Positions 1 to 17,837 of a stretch of DNA of 64,000 nucleotides are shown piece by piece. How positions within the stretch are numbered: position 1 is the stretch's first letter; each line of letters opens with the position of its first letter. Source of the DNA: Glandiceps talaboti (taxonomy: Eukaryota > Hemichordata > Enteropneusta > Spengelidae). The translations under genes were made by a program, and so were the position numbers. Under the pieces are notes generated by a model. That model was given only the letters and a program-made list of their open reading frames with translations. It did no database searches and was not told the origin of the DNA. The stretch covers positions 10,227,931-10,291,930 of the forward strand of contig NC_135555.1 in assembly GCF_964340395.1 (NCBI RefSeq), read 5' to 3'.

Positions 1-46
1 GCGGTTGCAGGATTAGGATTTTAATGTAGTGGAAAACATCACTTAC

Positions 47-1750
47 TATTTCACCTACAGCCTTTACACCACATATCTCACAATATTTAATGGTATCCTC
101 TTTATGTTGGAACTTTTTCTGTAGTGCTTCTCTCTCCCTCATCGCCTGTTGATGTTCAAACATTTCCCGCTCACGGTTTCTCATCTGTAGGTGTCTTTGT
201 CGGATATCTCTTGGTGGGGGTGGGGGTAGTAGTGGTGGGGGTGGGGATAGTAGTGATGGGGGTGATGGTAGTAGTGGTGGTGGTCTTGGTGGCCTGTCAA
301 ATGGCCTAGGTCCTCTAGGTGGCTAAACAAACCAAACATTGACTGTTAATTCTCTACTTACTTCAAGTAATGGTACATGTACAAATGTATAAACAGAGTG
401 CAAAATTAGTAGTAGTGTAGGACCCATAGAGAACTAAACGTATCTAGACCACCAAATTAGTAGTAGTCCAAGACACATAGCGTGATAAACACCATATCTA
501 GACCACCAAATTAGCAGTAGTCCAAGACACATACAGTGATAAACACCATATCTAGACCACCAAATTCATAAGGTGGTGGTCTGTTAGACCAGTGGAAAAC
601 AATATATGTACTGAAACAGTTCACTGGACTAGATCTGATTACCAATACAGTACAAGTTAAATTGAGCCCTGGCAAACCATATATATGTAATTGAATAGTG
701 ATGCAGCTGTTAAACATGCTATGCATGCTATACTGTATACATGTACAACTTGATATTAAAAGATGAAAACAAACACAAAATGTACCTCCATCCAATCTGG
801 GCGTCGTCTCTTAGGTTCACTCTCATAAAACTGTGGTCCTGGAGGCACTGGTCTTTTAGAAATAAGGCGACGTACCAATTGTAGTATACTTCTTAATTCA
901 AAACCTTCAGATTCTTCATAATCCAGTGCATCATCTCTCAAAAACTGGCCTGAAAAATTACCTCCCCTATCCATTCGTTGACCAGGTCTTCCTCTGGTGG
1001 GCAACATTTTTGGAGGATCTTCCTGCCATTGACGACCACCACGTCCACTACTCTTTTCTTGTTGTTGTCTCTGACCTTGCCACTGCCGTCCACTCCTCCC
1101 AGAGCCACTCTGCTGATGGCGTCCTTGATCTTCCCATTGATCACCATCATCAAAATCACCACCTTGGCTTTTTCTGCGACCTTGCCATTGCAGACCTCCC
1201 CTACCAGGGCTTTTCTGACGTCCATACTGTTGCCATTCAGACTCACCACTTCCATATGTTCCACTTTGCTGCCTACCACGACCTCTACCGGCCCCTCCTC
1301 TTTCTCCACGCTGCCTTTGGTCTGACGATTGAGGATAACTCCATTCTGAAGGAGTCTCTAGTAGATATCTACGACTGCCCCTCCCAGAGCTACCCCCTCC
1401 TTGTTGTCTTTGCTCTTGCCGTTGACGTCCGCCCCTTCCGGTGCTTCCTCCTCCGTGCTGCTTTTTTTCTTGCCATTTGTGGTATCCACCTTTCCCTAGC
1501 ATTGACTGAGACCGCCAGTCACTAGAGCCACCCCTGTCAAAAGTATGGCTCTGTTCCTCTTCACCATCATCCTCCCCAAAATCGACTTGATTTTCAAGAA
1601 GTGAAATCTGTTCACATAGACTGGTGTAAGCATCTTTGTATTGCTCTGCAGATCCAGTATCAAAGCTGGCTGCTAACATCTGTCTCTCCATCGTAGCCTT
1701 CATCTGTCTCGCAGAGAGCAGCTCTGCGCTTTCACCGTCAGCTGCATAAC
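47..1750 (-). CDS. RG/Q-rich and proline-rich protein with C-terminal CxxC (two internal exons, partial)
   Basis: Two exons are supported, read right to left: 786-1750 and 47-322. The first has acceptor CTACAG at 1751-1756 and donor GTACAT just below 786. The second has acceptor TTTAG and a strong donor GTAAGT at 46-41. They join in phase 0 and stay open. The first exon encodes a charged start (SARQMKATMERQ, QISLLENQ) and then a long low-complexity region with recurring GRGGRQWQ-type units, as in RNA-binding RGG proteins. It ends in an acidic stretch (DDALDYEESEGFEL) and a basic stretch (EPKRRRPDWME). The second exon encodes a Pro/Leu-rich run, an Arg/Glu/Gln-rich probable helix (MRNREREMFEHQQ) and KYCEICGV, which could be half of a C2H2 or matrin-like zinc finger finished in the next exon off the window. 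Upstream exons were not found. An RNA-associated nuclear protein is an inference; the family was not recognised. Confidence 0.6.
402..567. repeat. 54 bp tandem repeat, about three units
   Basis: The motif ACCAAATTAGTAGTAGTCC recurs at about 402, 451, 505 and 559 (last copy partial). The middle copies are exactly 54 bp apart and nearly identical. The array lies in the intron between the two exons of the minus-strand RG-rich gene. Confidence 0.85.
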
Positions 1751-3240
1751 CTGTAGCACAATAATAAGGCAACCACATGTTAATATTGACAGAACTGTAT
1801 GTGTTACTTTGGGTCTGCAGTGTGCATGTACAGATGCAGAACATGTATTTACACAATAAAAGTACAATTACCGCTACTGGTACACATGTGAATTAGATAA
1901 ACCATATTTAAGACTGACTGCTGTCTCTTTTATTTACATGAAACATTATTCAGTGTGTTGTTTTATCTCACTATCAGTAGTAGTATCACATGACCCAGTG
2001 TTCTCCCTCAAATATTTTCACAAATATGATAGCTAGGAGATTGGTTTTAGACCATGAGGAGAGCATCCGGATTCTCATGTTTCACACCATTTTTGCATAA
2101 CATGGATTTCAGCTTCATTGCCACTTTCTTAATTTTGATGAGACGAACACTGAATATCAACTAACTCTATCAACAAAGTGGTTAAGGGGACATGGACCAG
2201 ATTTGGACATTTTTTGTGTTCTTTTTATTTCAGACAAAAAAATTATTTCAGTGTTATTGTACTTACTGAAAGATGTTTGATTATCACATGTAACTGTGAG
2301 ATTTGTGGCATTGAGTAGTTAGGCAAACAGAATGGATTATTCAATGACGTCATTTTGGGGGACTCTCAAGAGTCCAAGAAAGAAATCAACATCACAATCA
2401 TGCATAGAAAAACTACAAAATGAACACACACACAAATGTATGCATAAACCTATCAATGCTATCTGGAGATTATAGACTTAAGTCACTTTGACATGAACAT
2501 AAAATTCTAGATGAATTTTATTCGTTTCATTTCGACAAAATTCTGTCTAAACTTGGTCCATGTACCTTTTTAAATTTAAGGTTTAAAAGTCTAGAGTGAA
2601 AAAGTTACATAACTTGCAAGGAGAAAGGAAAATTACAATTAAAATTCAATATGGAGAAATGATTTTGTCAGCATAGGAGTTCCATAGACTAGCCTAAAAC
2701 TTAAGCCACACTGAACACAAATACACACTTTTGAAAATATTTCACGTTATTTTTGCTGTGACCTACCAGATCAAATATGTGTGATAAATGCCAAAGAAAT
2801 ATAATGTGCAGAACATTTTACTTGGCAAAAAAATACGTCTGGAATGTTTTGCTTGTCATGATAATGTTTAAAATGCTGATAATAGTTATCAGACAGTAGT
2901 TGAGACTTGACTACAGAAGGACAGCACCAGTTAAAGACCATTGTCGTAAATCATTTTCCTGTGTGTGGAAATGTTAACTCGCATTCCTGGAGATGCGAGG
3001 GTTTATTTTAAACAAGGCTGATGGACAGGTTTGCCTTGTCTTAGCTGGTGGCTACCCGCCAATCAGATAGCTTGTTTCTTGTTTCAAACAAGCCAATCAG
3101 AGAGATTGTTTGTTGTTCCATGCTACATGTACAAGCCAATCTGAGAGCTTGTTTCTTATGATGTTTCATGCTATTTGTAGAATGTTGATTTGCCAACTTG
3201 ATGGCATTGAGTAACAATAAAGACAATTGTTTGTGGAATC
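1751..3240. other. No gene recognised; AT-rich, probably intron or upstream region of the RG-rich gene
   Basis: No reading frame with recognisable protein features or paired splice sites was seen. At 3055-3160 a short motif of the form AAGCCAATCNGAGAGCTTGTTT is repeated three times, about 35 and 55 bp apart, and leads into the longer tandem array that follows. Confidence 0.4.
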
Positions 3241-6200
3241 AAATCCCTGTATCAACATCTGAGAGATGTGATTTTCAAACATATCAAAGGACATGTTTTT
3301 ATCAACCCATAGAGAGGCATGGAGAGCCTGTGCCTGGTGCATTGGTACTTTAGTCAGAGATTGACATGGATGTCAACATCATTTCTCCAGACATTAGTGT
3401 ACATCGAGATCCTTATTGGGCCACTCTACTGACTTGCAGTGGTGCACTTGTAGTTTTTCATTTCTTTATCTTTGTATCAAATAATCACTGTATCAACATC
3501 ATCATGAAAGAGATGTGATATCATGCATCAACTTGAATGAAGAGTGTGGACGTCCTTTTGCACTTACATTGTATAGTCGAGTCTAGTCAGCGATTGACAG
3601 GGATGTCAACATCATGGCATCTGTGTACATTGGAATCCTTGTTGGGTCTACTGTACTTACTGGCAGTGGTACAGTTTTTAGCTTCTTTTTTTTATTTTTA
3701 CACTGAATCCCTTATATCAACATCAAAGAGATGGATGTGACTGAGATGCATGTATTCCAAAGGAGAGTAACATACATTCATAAACTCACACAAGTGGTAT
3801 ATTGACAGCCATTCCTATGTGTAGTCAAATTGGAGATTTGACAGGGATGACAACGCCAGTGCCCAAGGTGTCACTGCAAAGCTGGGATCATTCTTAGACC
3901 AATGTCCTAATTTCTAGTGATCCTGTAGCTTGTGTTTTTTTATCATTTCTGTATCAAACTGTATCAACATCAATGATATGTGATTCCAGATACATTGTAT
4001 TTCAAAGAACAGCAATGTGTAATGTTTTCACCAACTCAAAGGAGTGGCATTGATGGCCATTATTATGACCTAATGTATAGTTTGAGGTTTAATTAAAGGG
4101 ATGTCAATGTAACTACCCTAGGCACCAGTATTATAAGGCTGGTTTCATTGTTGGTCCAAAATTAAGAATAAAGTTTCCAATGAGACAGGATGTTTTCAGC
4201 TTCTTGCAAGAATCAAACCCATGCAAGCAGTTAACAGTGGTTGTTTTATTAACACTTTTTTCCTCTTATACATGATGTACTACATAGGGTTGTAAAACAA
4301 ATAGACCATCATCAAAGATACCATGTTATTCTTAAAAAATATTATATTGATGACATGATAGCTGCCACTTACATGTACCTAGCACTCAATCAGTACAATG
4401 CACCAGTTTGCTGGTCACACCAAAGAAAGTCAATCTAAGTTATTTTACTTACTTATTTGTGTTATTTACACAATGATCAACGGGAACAAGTCCCAATTAC
4501 AGGCTCCTTTATACATATAAGTTATATAAATACAGTATTGCTATACTACCATGTTATTTGACAATCACATTCTTATTGCTAGTATGTGTAACTTGAAATA
4601 ACTTGCAATGACATGTAACAAAATGACTTTCATTCAAGGTGACTGGCAAACTAGTGGCATATCTAGACAGAGTACTGGGGACCATACCTGTTACAAACTG
4701 TCATAAATAAATGATGTTGGTTATGTTTGCCCTGTTCACGTAATTGGGGGGTATTCCATACCATGTTGCTAGTGTCAGCTCTGATTACCATACACCTGTT
4801 TGTTGAGTTTCTGCACTTTCCAAATCTTTGGAACGCGGCACTTGGTAGTTGTGCTCATACCTCGTAGTGGAGCTGGTCTTTGCTGCCACATTATTATAAT
4901 GTCTGAAGTTGGCCATACCTCTTTAAAGTACACAACTAGAAGTTTGGAGTGAAAAAGTGGCATAACTTGTACATGTAAAAAGAAATCTGAATGAAAACTA
5001 AAACAATACAACCTCCCATTCCCTGAAGAGGCCATGGTTTGTTTGTTTTCCGACCATTCAGCATCTGCAAAATTACACTATTATACTGTATGTATATGTA
5101 ATAGACAGATTTGCCTTGTCATCATAGCTATTGGTTACAAGTCTGTTGCTTGTATCGTAGTACATATTTGCCAATTCAATGGCATTGAGTAATAATGAAG
5201 ATAACTCAATCAATCAAACTGATAGAGCACCAAACTCCACAGCATTCAATGAATTGATGGTGAATGGCTTTAGATCACACCATTCATGTAAGCCTTGTTA
5301 ATCATACAAGTCTTCAGTGTCATTTTGAAACCATCATTGCTGGAGGTCTAACAGATGTGGCAGTGACTTCAAAAGTTGTGGCTCAAGTTCTTTGTAGGAT
5401 TCTTCACATCACAATCCACACATCAACATCCACTGGATGTGATATTGGATATTTTAAGGGCCAGAGGCAAATCTTTATCTATACAAACATGTGGTCCAAT
5501 GTATCAACAACCTTTTGCTTTTGAAAGTCTAGAAGTCAATGCTCCAGGTATTCATGCAAGTCAGAATTGTTGTTTGTAAAGGTAGTTGTACTTGCAGTTC
5601 ACAAACTTTTTTAGATTGTGTCATTTTTTGTCATCATATCCATGTATCAACATCGAAGAGATGAGATTTAGGATATTTCAAAGAACAGATATGTGTTCTT
5701 ATCAACTCAAAGGAGTGGGTACTGACAGCTTTCGACACTCCTATATATTGACAGGGATGACGTCAACATCAATGCCCTGGTGATAAGTGCACATCAAGGC
5801 TGTTGTTTGTAATCCACTGTTCTAAATTGTTGTGGTCCACGACTTTGTAACTTACTGGTATGTCAGTTGTTTTGCACCAAATCCTTGCATCAACATCAAA
5901 GAGATGTGATTTTTGATATTTCACTATGACAAAGACATGTTTTTTTTATCAACTTGTACAAGGTGTATGGACATCCTTTTGCACTCACAATCTAGTCTGA
6001 GATAGAACAAGGAGTCAATGTAAGTCAATGCAGTTCCTGGCCATCAGAGTACAGTAAGTCATGATAATTCTTGGTACATGTACTTCACAGTTAAAACTTG
6101 CTGTGGTGCACAAAATTGTAGTTTGTGCACGTTTTTATTTGCATCATATCCCCACATCTACATAAAAAATGTGAGATTTTGGATATTTCGTGTCTAGAAG

Positions 6201-6700
6201 TGTGTTTTTTATAAATTCGCACAAAGGATGTGGACATCCTCTTGCACTTGTATACATGAAGTCTACATGTTGTCTGAGCTTAATAAAGATATAAAAGTCA
6301 ATGCCTACAGCATCAGTGGATATCAGGTTCCTTGTTGGTCTGCTGTACTGGTCTTCAAACGTGTATACATGTGTGAACAATTTCTTTGGCTTCAAGTCTC
6401 TAATATATATATATATATATATACATGTATCAACATCAAAGAGATGTAATGTTAGATAATTCAAAGGACTGCAACATGTCTTTCAGTTTTATCAACTAAA
6501 GGTACTTGAGGATTGACAGGTACATGTATGTAAACACCATTGCCCTGGTGCAGTCTTTGTTAGTCCATGACCAGGTCAGGTATTACATAATACACATGCA
6601 TGGGAATAGACTTGCTAGAATCACACTGAATGTGGTTGTCTTATCCATATGTTGCTCTCCCCTCTTATATGCTGTCATGTATGTAGCATTATAAATAATA
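3241..6700. repeat. Decayed tandem array of about 240 bp units
   Basis: The phrase TATCAACATCAAAGAGATGTGAT, or a mutated form, occurs near 3250, 3490, 3715, 3960, 5425, 5642, 5888, 6158 and 6427. Neighbouring copies are about 220-270 bp apart. The 3960-5425 gap is close to six unit lengths and has poorer matches at 4.0-4.2 and 5.2-5.4 kb. Other parts of the unit recur in the same order: a TTTCAAAGgACA block, a TTTATCAACTcaaAGGAGTGG block, GACATCCTTTTGCACTTAC, and TTGACAGGGATGTCAACATCA. The units are strongly diverged, so this is an old array rather than a fresh satellite. Short open frames inside it are not coding. Confidence 0.75.
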
Positions 6701-7382
6701 AAATCAAAATCAAAATCTATCCCCTTTAGTATCGCATCACACAGTATTACCATGTGAAGTATAACCCACAATGTTTACAATGTAAAGTACAATGCAAAAT
6801 GGCGTCTTCACACGATCGCAATGATTGAAACACGAGTGTGTAACTTTCACAGATATCCTAGCACTTTGAGAAAAAATTCTGTCTTGTCTTTGATCTCAGT
6901 GCTAATTTTGTATATTACGAAAACTGAAAAAAAAAATGTTTCTTCTTGGTACCATACCTCTAGCCTCTGTTTCCATTGCAGAAAGATCCTAATTCGTTTC
7001 TGCAGCTATCAATGTGCCTGCTAAAATAGTTTGTTTTTGTTTCCTCAAATGCAATACTGGTGCTCAAATTCATACTCAATCGTTTGGTGGCGCTCTAAAC
7101 GCAGCACATTGTTGTACCTAAAAAATTAAACCTGGAGCAGACCATAATAGATCCATGTCAGAGCAGACTAACTTTGCCACGGTCATGCTCCTGACAGCAG
7201 TGGAGCTTTACGTAAAATTCACCACATGATCCCCTTGATGAAGTAAAGTTGCACTCGCTGAAACTCGAACAGTTTTTTTAAAATAACGTTAATACATGTA
7301 CTTTTGTTGCTCCACATGCGACCCTTGACTTCGTACGCGACAACCAGTATCGGTGCTTCTACGGCTATGATACAGATACTCG
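6701..7382. other. No gene seen
   Basis: Mixed-composition DNA without a supported exon, RNA gene or repeat. It separates the 240 bp array from the Harbinger-like element. Confidence 0.4.
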
Positions 7383-7385
7383 TAA

Positions 7386-8941
7386 GGGGTGGACCATTTG
7401 ATATCCTGGGGAGGGGGGCTTGGAAGATTTCGGGGGGGGGGGAGATGCCAAATGGAGTTGCTTGAAAAAAAATTCCGGATATGAGTTAGCCTGTGGTACA
7501 TATATATACTTGTCGCTGTTTCTTTCATAAATTGTTTAAATATTACTTCATGTAAGGGTTCAAACATAACTATACATATAATACATGTATTACCTAGCTA
7601 CCACACTAGTTACAGAACATGCCATGTAAGTGTTTGGCTGTTTCACAATCAGTGCTTCACTTATCTTGCACTTTGGGGCAAAAGTGAACTTGAAGGTTTT
7701 GCTATCGTAATCTTCATAATATTGGATAGTTTATAAAAAGAACTTTGTTCTAGTCTCTTCAGTATGAATTTGTCAGAAGGGATGAAAATACTTCCTATTT
7801 CGGACACTACATGTATCGACACCACAACTCAAATTCAAGATTCTATCGTACACAAGGTATGACCTCCTAAAGTGCTCTAACGCACCAGTAACTTTACTAT
7901 ACATGCAATATCAATGCCCCTATACCAATGTTACAGGCCCACTTATATAACATGGAAAACTTATTTAAAAATTTATATTTACTTTAGCTTTTCGAAGCTT
8001 GGCAATATATATCTCAGAGGCTATGAATAACCCTAAAAATTGCCTAAATAGAAACAAAAAACTGCAGATCTGCTGGGGGGACCCCCTTGGACTCCATCAT
8101 CCCAGAGGCCACTCATTCGTTAAACCAACAATAAGATTCACCAAAATTGGTAAAAAAAAAACTTCAAAAGCTTCCAGGGGAGACCCCCTAGGACCCCCAT
8201 AAGAGATAGACATGTCTAAGCCTCAAATCAAAGTTCTTCCCTCCACCTCTTACTGTCAAGATGCTATGAAACTTTATTTCAAAAATGTTTCAACCATGTG
8301 TAGTTGCTTTTTACAATTGTTAGAGCTGTCTTGTAAAGCTTGCAAATTATTGTCTGAAAGTGTCTGTGAATAGCCTAAACATTGCCTTTGGAAGTAAAAA
8401 ACCTCTTCCCTCTACAGCTTACTGTCAGATGCTATGAAACTTTATTCACGGGGGTCAGTGACTTTTTGTCGGCCCAGTGGAAAAAAACACTGAACCCCCC
8501 CCCCCCCATCCCCTCAAGCTGGAGAAACTGACCGGTCTATCTGAATGTTTGAGCTCACCAATCAAGTTTCCGATTTGTATTTTCAGTGTGTCATCAGGCC
8601 ATGGCATAAAAACTGTCAATGATGTTTATTTAATTGAAAATCAAACATGTATGAAATGTGTACTTTTCTAAATAAAATATGTGTGTGATAGAACAGCATC
8701 TTTTTACTCTCTGTATTACCCTGTGCGAAAACCAAACGGAAAATTGTGGCAACAAATGTAGGTGTTCAACATTGACGTAAAAAAAAATCCGGATATCTCA
8801 AATAAGCAAAGAAAAAAAAGTTGCCAGCATAAGCGAAGGAGAAAAAAAAATAATTCTCAAGCAAGCAGGTGGGGAAAAAATAATGACTCTCCACCAATCT
8901 TCCAAGCCCCCCCCCCCCCCGGATATCGAATGATCTATCCC
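7386..8941. mobile_element. Non-autonomous Harbinger-like DNA transposon, copy 1
   Basis: The left end GGGGTGGACCATTTGATAT, followed by a G-run and CTTGGAAGAT, is the inverted complement of the right end (ATCTTCCAAG, C-run, GGATATCGAATGATCTATCCC). The flanks are TAA at 7383-7385 and TAA at 8942-8944, a 3 bp target duplication. TWA duplications of this size are a hallmark of PIF/Harbinger elements, so the superfamily call is inferred from the duplication; no transposase frame is present. The interior carries diverged tandem units of roughly 240 bp that contain CTTCCCTCYAC and GATGCTATGAAACTTTATT. A longer sister copy lies at 45060-47139. Confidence 0.8.
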
Positions 8942-8944
8942 TAA

Positions 8945-10014
8945 TGTCGTACCATAGACACTTATGTCCAGAGCTATATTTCCGAATATGATAAAATATC
9001 GATAACATTGACGCATTTTGCTGAAAAATGGGGGAGGGGGTTTCATCATCTTTTAGAAATAAGTGAGAGGGGGTCAGCATGTTTTCGGTTTTACAGAGAC
9101 TACCAATGACTTGTAAGCCCACGGAAAACATCTACCCCCCCCCCCTCCCCGGGGGAGAAACTGATTGGTCCCTAATTAACAGATACAATGGGGACTCTTT
9201 TTATAAGTAAATGACCAATTATAGTGAACATATCTTTGGGTTATTTGATGAAACCATGTCCCAGTTGCAGCTCTAATGGTGACACGTGTTGAATTGACAT
9301 CCGGGGTTTCGATTACCTTCAATCTCTGTCTTCTCGTCGTGGAGAGAAATCGAAGAGGATCGAAATCACGGATAGTTTCTAGACTACTTTGTTCTGTAGT
9401 CTTATAAAGTTAAGATGATGAAAAGATGTAGATATGTCGGAAAATATAATGGAGCTCGAGTATATCAGATATCAGAAAGAAATGCTTTCAGGCGTACTTC
9501 ACATACGGTATACACGTCAGCGTGTTTCTTTTCATTGCGCAAACCCCTAAAACGTCACTATTCAATGCATAAAGAAATTGACGATGACCTTGGCCTAGGC
9601 CCAGAGAATAGACAAGTTCAACTTTGATATACCTTGAACGCCAAACTCAAATGTCATTGTCTCCATGGTATTGTCTGAGTTTTCCTAAAATTTTACACGT
9701 CTGGTAGGTCTCTACTGAAGATTTGTCTTCCATGTATTTGGAATCTCCGCTGACCATGTTATTATGAATATAACACACTTAACTTATACGTTGAATTTGT
9801 CTTTTCATGAACAATGGGGCGGGGGGAGGGGACTCTATTATCTGCAGCTTTATTTTCAGACAACAAACGTAGTGTTCCGAATATTTACCTCTTCCATTGT
9901 TACGAAAACTGCACGGATGATCGAGTCAACCTTTCCAATCAAGTCACGTATATAATGTATTGTGACAAACAGGGACTTGGTCAGCAAATAAAAAGGGTGA
10001 AACGTGGTTATCAA
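8945..10014. other. No gene recognised; region upstream of the sushi cluster
   Basis: Contains C/G homopolymer runs near 9020-9160 and an open frame at 9415-9627 without recognisable features. No splice-supported exon was found. The segment ends at a CCAAT box that precedes the first candidate first exon of the sushi cluster. Confidence 0.35.
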
Positions 10015-10140
10015 CCAATCACATCAAAGTTGCATACTGGTAGTGACAGCTACTGGTAGTTACCCTCAATATTTAACTCACTACACAAGTAGAAATTCAC
10101 CAACTTGGTAGTATTTGGTATTAGCTGTCGGCAAAATGAG
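10015..10140 (+). promoter_or_regulatory. Candidate promoter and first exon 1a of sushi gene A (or a lost paralogue)
   Basis: CCAAT at 10015-10019 lies within TTATCAACCAATCACAT. It is followed by TTAGCTGTCGGCAAAATGAG, ending in donor GTATGT at 10141. The ATG at 10136 leaves ATGAG on the exon, which is exactly what the signal-peptide exons downstream need. The same string (TAGCTGTCGGCAATATGAG) precedes the start of gene B at 19833. This exon could be an alternative start for gene A or the remnant of another family member. Confidence 0.5.
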
Positions 10141-11405
10141 GTATGTCACACTTTGTGTTATTCTTTCATTCCCTTGACAAGTACAGTTTACTTGTGTTTT
10201 CCATTGCACGACAATATAAAGTTGTCATGGCAACCTTCACTGATTTGTTGTCACTGAACGATTGTTTGAGACTCATTTATAATGCTACATATTCGACATA
10301 AGGCGTCGTTTTTTGATAATCTATGATCAGGTCAATGGACCTACCAGTAGAAACCCAGGATGTGTGTGATCTCAAACGACTAGTATAGCCTGTATAGGGA
10401 CGCTATATGATGAATGACGAGAGTGATGTGTAATCTAGATTTCTTTACCCTTCTCTTTGTCGTGACCAGAACAATGAAATCACGAAACCATGTATATAAC
10501 CAACAGACACGTGAACTGGCATGACTCGATGAACAGGTATACGTCAGGTGTACTGGGAAATTCCAACAACATCATGACGGCGTTGCTTACACGACAATAT
10601 GTTACTGCAGGGTTGTGATCTAAACTATGTTATTTTATAACATACTCACGCCAAAACACAGACGGGAATGGAAGTGCGATGGGGCGATCACGTTACACTT
10701 CATTAGAATTGTAAATAGCAACAACGAAACATACTGTAAATAACAAACACCGTCAGTCACTAGCAAGTTAGGCGGAAAAAAACAGTATTGTTTTCTACAG
10801 ACTGGATGAGCTTTGTCAAAAATCAGAAATAAAAGTGGGTAATAAGCGGGTACCTGCACGTCATGAATAAATGAGTGTTTGAGTCACTCTTATCAATGAA
10901 AGATAACAGTACGTTAAAGTTGGCGATGGCCGATACCGTAAAAGGGTGTAGTGGTTTACGACGATGGTGAAAGTAAACTCTGCTATGATAGCCTGAGAAT
11001 GTGACCTTTTTGACTAACAAACAAAGGAGCTGTACGTGTGCACGCGGCTCGTAGGAGCCCAGTGTTTACTTTTTTTCTGTTTCACTTGTAGTCGAGCAGG
11101 TCCATTAATGCCCTTTTTTAAAACTTCAGTCCATCTCCTTATACATAACTGTTTTGACGAGTGTCATTTTGGTTCATGATAAGTAATGATAAATAAGCCA
11201 TAAAGGGAAAACACACACACCAACAATCAAATAAAGTAAGGAAACAATAAGCAAGTCTGGTGACCCCATATAACCTTATACAACGCATAATGCTTCGGCA
11301 TACATAAACAAACAGTAGCCATGTTCTGTTATAAACAAATCAATAGAAAGGTCTCAAATGAAGTGATATGTTGTAATGAATGTAGAGTCTGCTTGAACAG
11401 TATGT

Positions 11406-11625
11406 TTTGAGGGTTTTTTCGTCTGTTTGATGGCCTTCAACCCGCACCTAACGCTACAATTCCTAATGCAGGGATTCCAATCAGCTGAAGCGATGTGAAT
11501 TGTAGCGTTAGGTGCGGGTTAAACACCAAAACTTAACGAACAGTCTCGTGTTGTTGTTGTTGTGTGAGAGCCTAGTGTGTGTGCAGTTAAAAAGTCGCCA
11601 AAACAGACGAAAAAACCCTCAAAAT
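11406..11625. repeat. Nested hairpin (MITE-like) element
   Basis: Outer arms TTGAGGGTTTTTTCGTCTGTTT (from 11406) and its inverse AAACAGACGAAAAAACCCTCAA (to about 11625) enclose inner arms AACCCGCACCTAACGCTACAATT (11439-11461) and its perfect inverse at 11498-11520. The palindromic structure resembles a foldback MITE, but no convincing target duplication was seen. A 17 bp inverted match to GTTTGATGGCCTTCAAC from its left part also occurs at 13567-13583. Confidence 0.75.
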
Positions 11626-12878
11626 CGCAGCAAAACGCTACAATTATTGCAGCTACTTGGACCGTAGCAATAGTTATACATAAAGTAGGTTTGAAGAACG
11701 CAATGTTCTAGGCTAAAACATATGGTCGACCATGCTAAATATTCCACCTGACAGGTCACTGAAAGGTCACTTCTGAATTATGGGTTCATAGGCCTTTTTT
11801 TACCAAGAAAAGTTTGATATAACGTTAAAACTTCTCATCATGTAAGACCGATGATATTTACGTCTGAGAGTCATCCAATTTATATGCCTTGCTCGACATC
11901 ATTTTGCCGTAAATAGATGAAAAAAAGGAAACCGAATCAAGTGCCTGTACCCTTTCTCGGAGTAGTTGCACCCGGGAGTTGCACTGGTGATATTAAAACC
12001 CAGACTGTTTTGTCATGGACCGATGATTTACTAGTTGGTTGTCATAGCGACTAAGGCATCGTTCAATATTTGTGGACGGGGTGAGCTCAGCAAATAAGGA
12101 GGGGGGGTCACATTTTGTTTCAGCAATACAGTGGCTTGTCACTTTTTTCGCCTTTTTTTTTGTAACAGGGTTTGTGTCAGCTTATTTACAGAAAGGACAC
12201 TTTAGAAATTAAATAGTTGCATCATGCATAACAAGACATAATATCTGCAGGTACTGGAAGAGAACTGACATACAAAAGATTTGTTTGTGGAATTTCTTTT
12301 TGATTAATTTTTTTCACAAAGCTGAAAAAAATTGCATGGTTTGGTACATATTTAGATATATTTTAAAGAAGGGTCTGTCTCATACAGTGACACAATAAAA
12401 CACATACTGTGATGAGTTGCATGAGTTGTCCACATTGATATAGCTAACAAACTTCATGGATAATTCTAAGAGTGCTTGTAGCATTTCAAATGCAGAGCAC
12501 ACTTTATAGAAGACAGACAGGCAGGCAGAGAGAATAAGGAATAAAAAACAGTAAAGTTTGTATAGTTTGTCCATAACCAACCAGTTGTTGTGTTTACGAA
12601 ATTACAAATACCCTCTCCCCGTCATTTGTATGTGTGGGGTTGTTCATTACGATTACTATTATTTGTCAGTGGACCAGTTTCTTTTGTTAAAACGTTGAAA
12701 GGGGTTTAAGGTTTTGCGATAACGAACTTAAGATTTGTTCCCCTCCCCTCCGTTATTAAATTGAACGCTCCCTAACACTGAACCGACCTCGACCTTGTCA
12801 AATATGTCACAATCGAATGTATGAAGGGCAAACAAGGAGACGATCAACAGTGAGAGTACGCGTTGTATGAGTTATTAA

Positions 12879-13016
12879 CCAATCGCATTGCTGTGTTCAA
12901 TGTCACGTGATTTGAGAGTTATCTCGGGGCAAGGAGTTTACAATTAACTGCATGCACAGGTAGCATTTGGTTGAGTGGGGCAACAGTTCGTAGGAGCTGC
13001 CTAAAAAATTAAAAAA

Positions 13017-13021
<5 letters not shown>
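12879..13021 (+). promoter_or_regulatory. Candidate promoter and first exon 1b of sushi gene A
   Basis: CCAAT at 12879-12883 sits in TTATTAACCAATCGCAT, matching the context of the box before exon 1a. The ATG at 13017-13019 ends as ATGAG before donor GTTTGT at 13022. The string AAAATGAGGTTTGTA is shared with the candidate first exon of gene C at 57998. This exon is nearest to the gene A signal-peptide exon and is taken as the start of the gene A model. Confidence 0.5.
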
Positions 13022-17481
<4,460 letters not shown>

Positions 17482-17752
17482 CGAAGGATGGGGTAAGTAC
17501 TACTTTTCACGTAGCTTTAGATATATCACATTAGTTATTGCAGTACTTTCATTTATATGGCATATGTTATGTGTCCAAATATAAACTAAAATAAACACAG
17601 ACGAATAGGATGTCGTACCAGAAAAAAGCGTAACAATGAAATAATCCGTTCATGTAGTCGCAATAAACTTATACTTATAATATGTCACTATTACACTGAA
17701 AACTTTACAATATAATGTATCAATGTAACCTGTAGATGTTGATAACAAACAT

Positions 17753-17837
<85 letters not shown>

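Noticed and set aside
926-1525. 199-codon plus-strand frame
   Set aside because: Antisense shadow of the RG-rich exon, whose minus-strand frame has matching splice sites.
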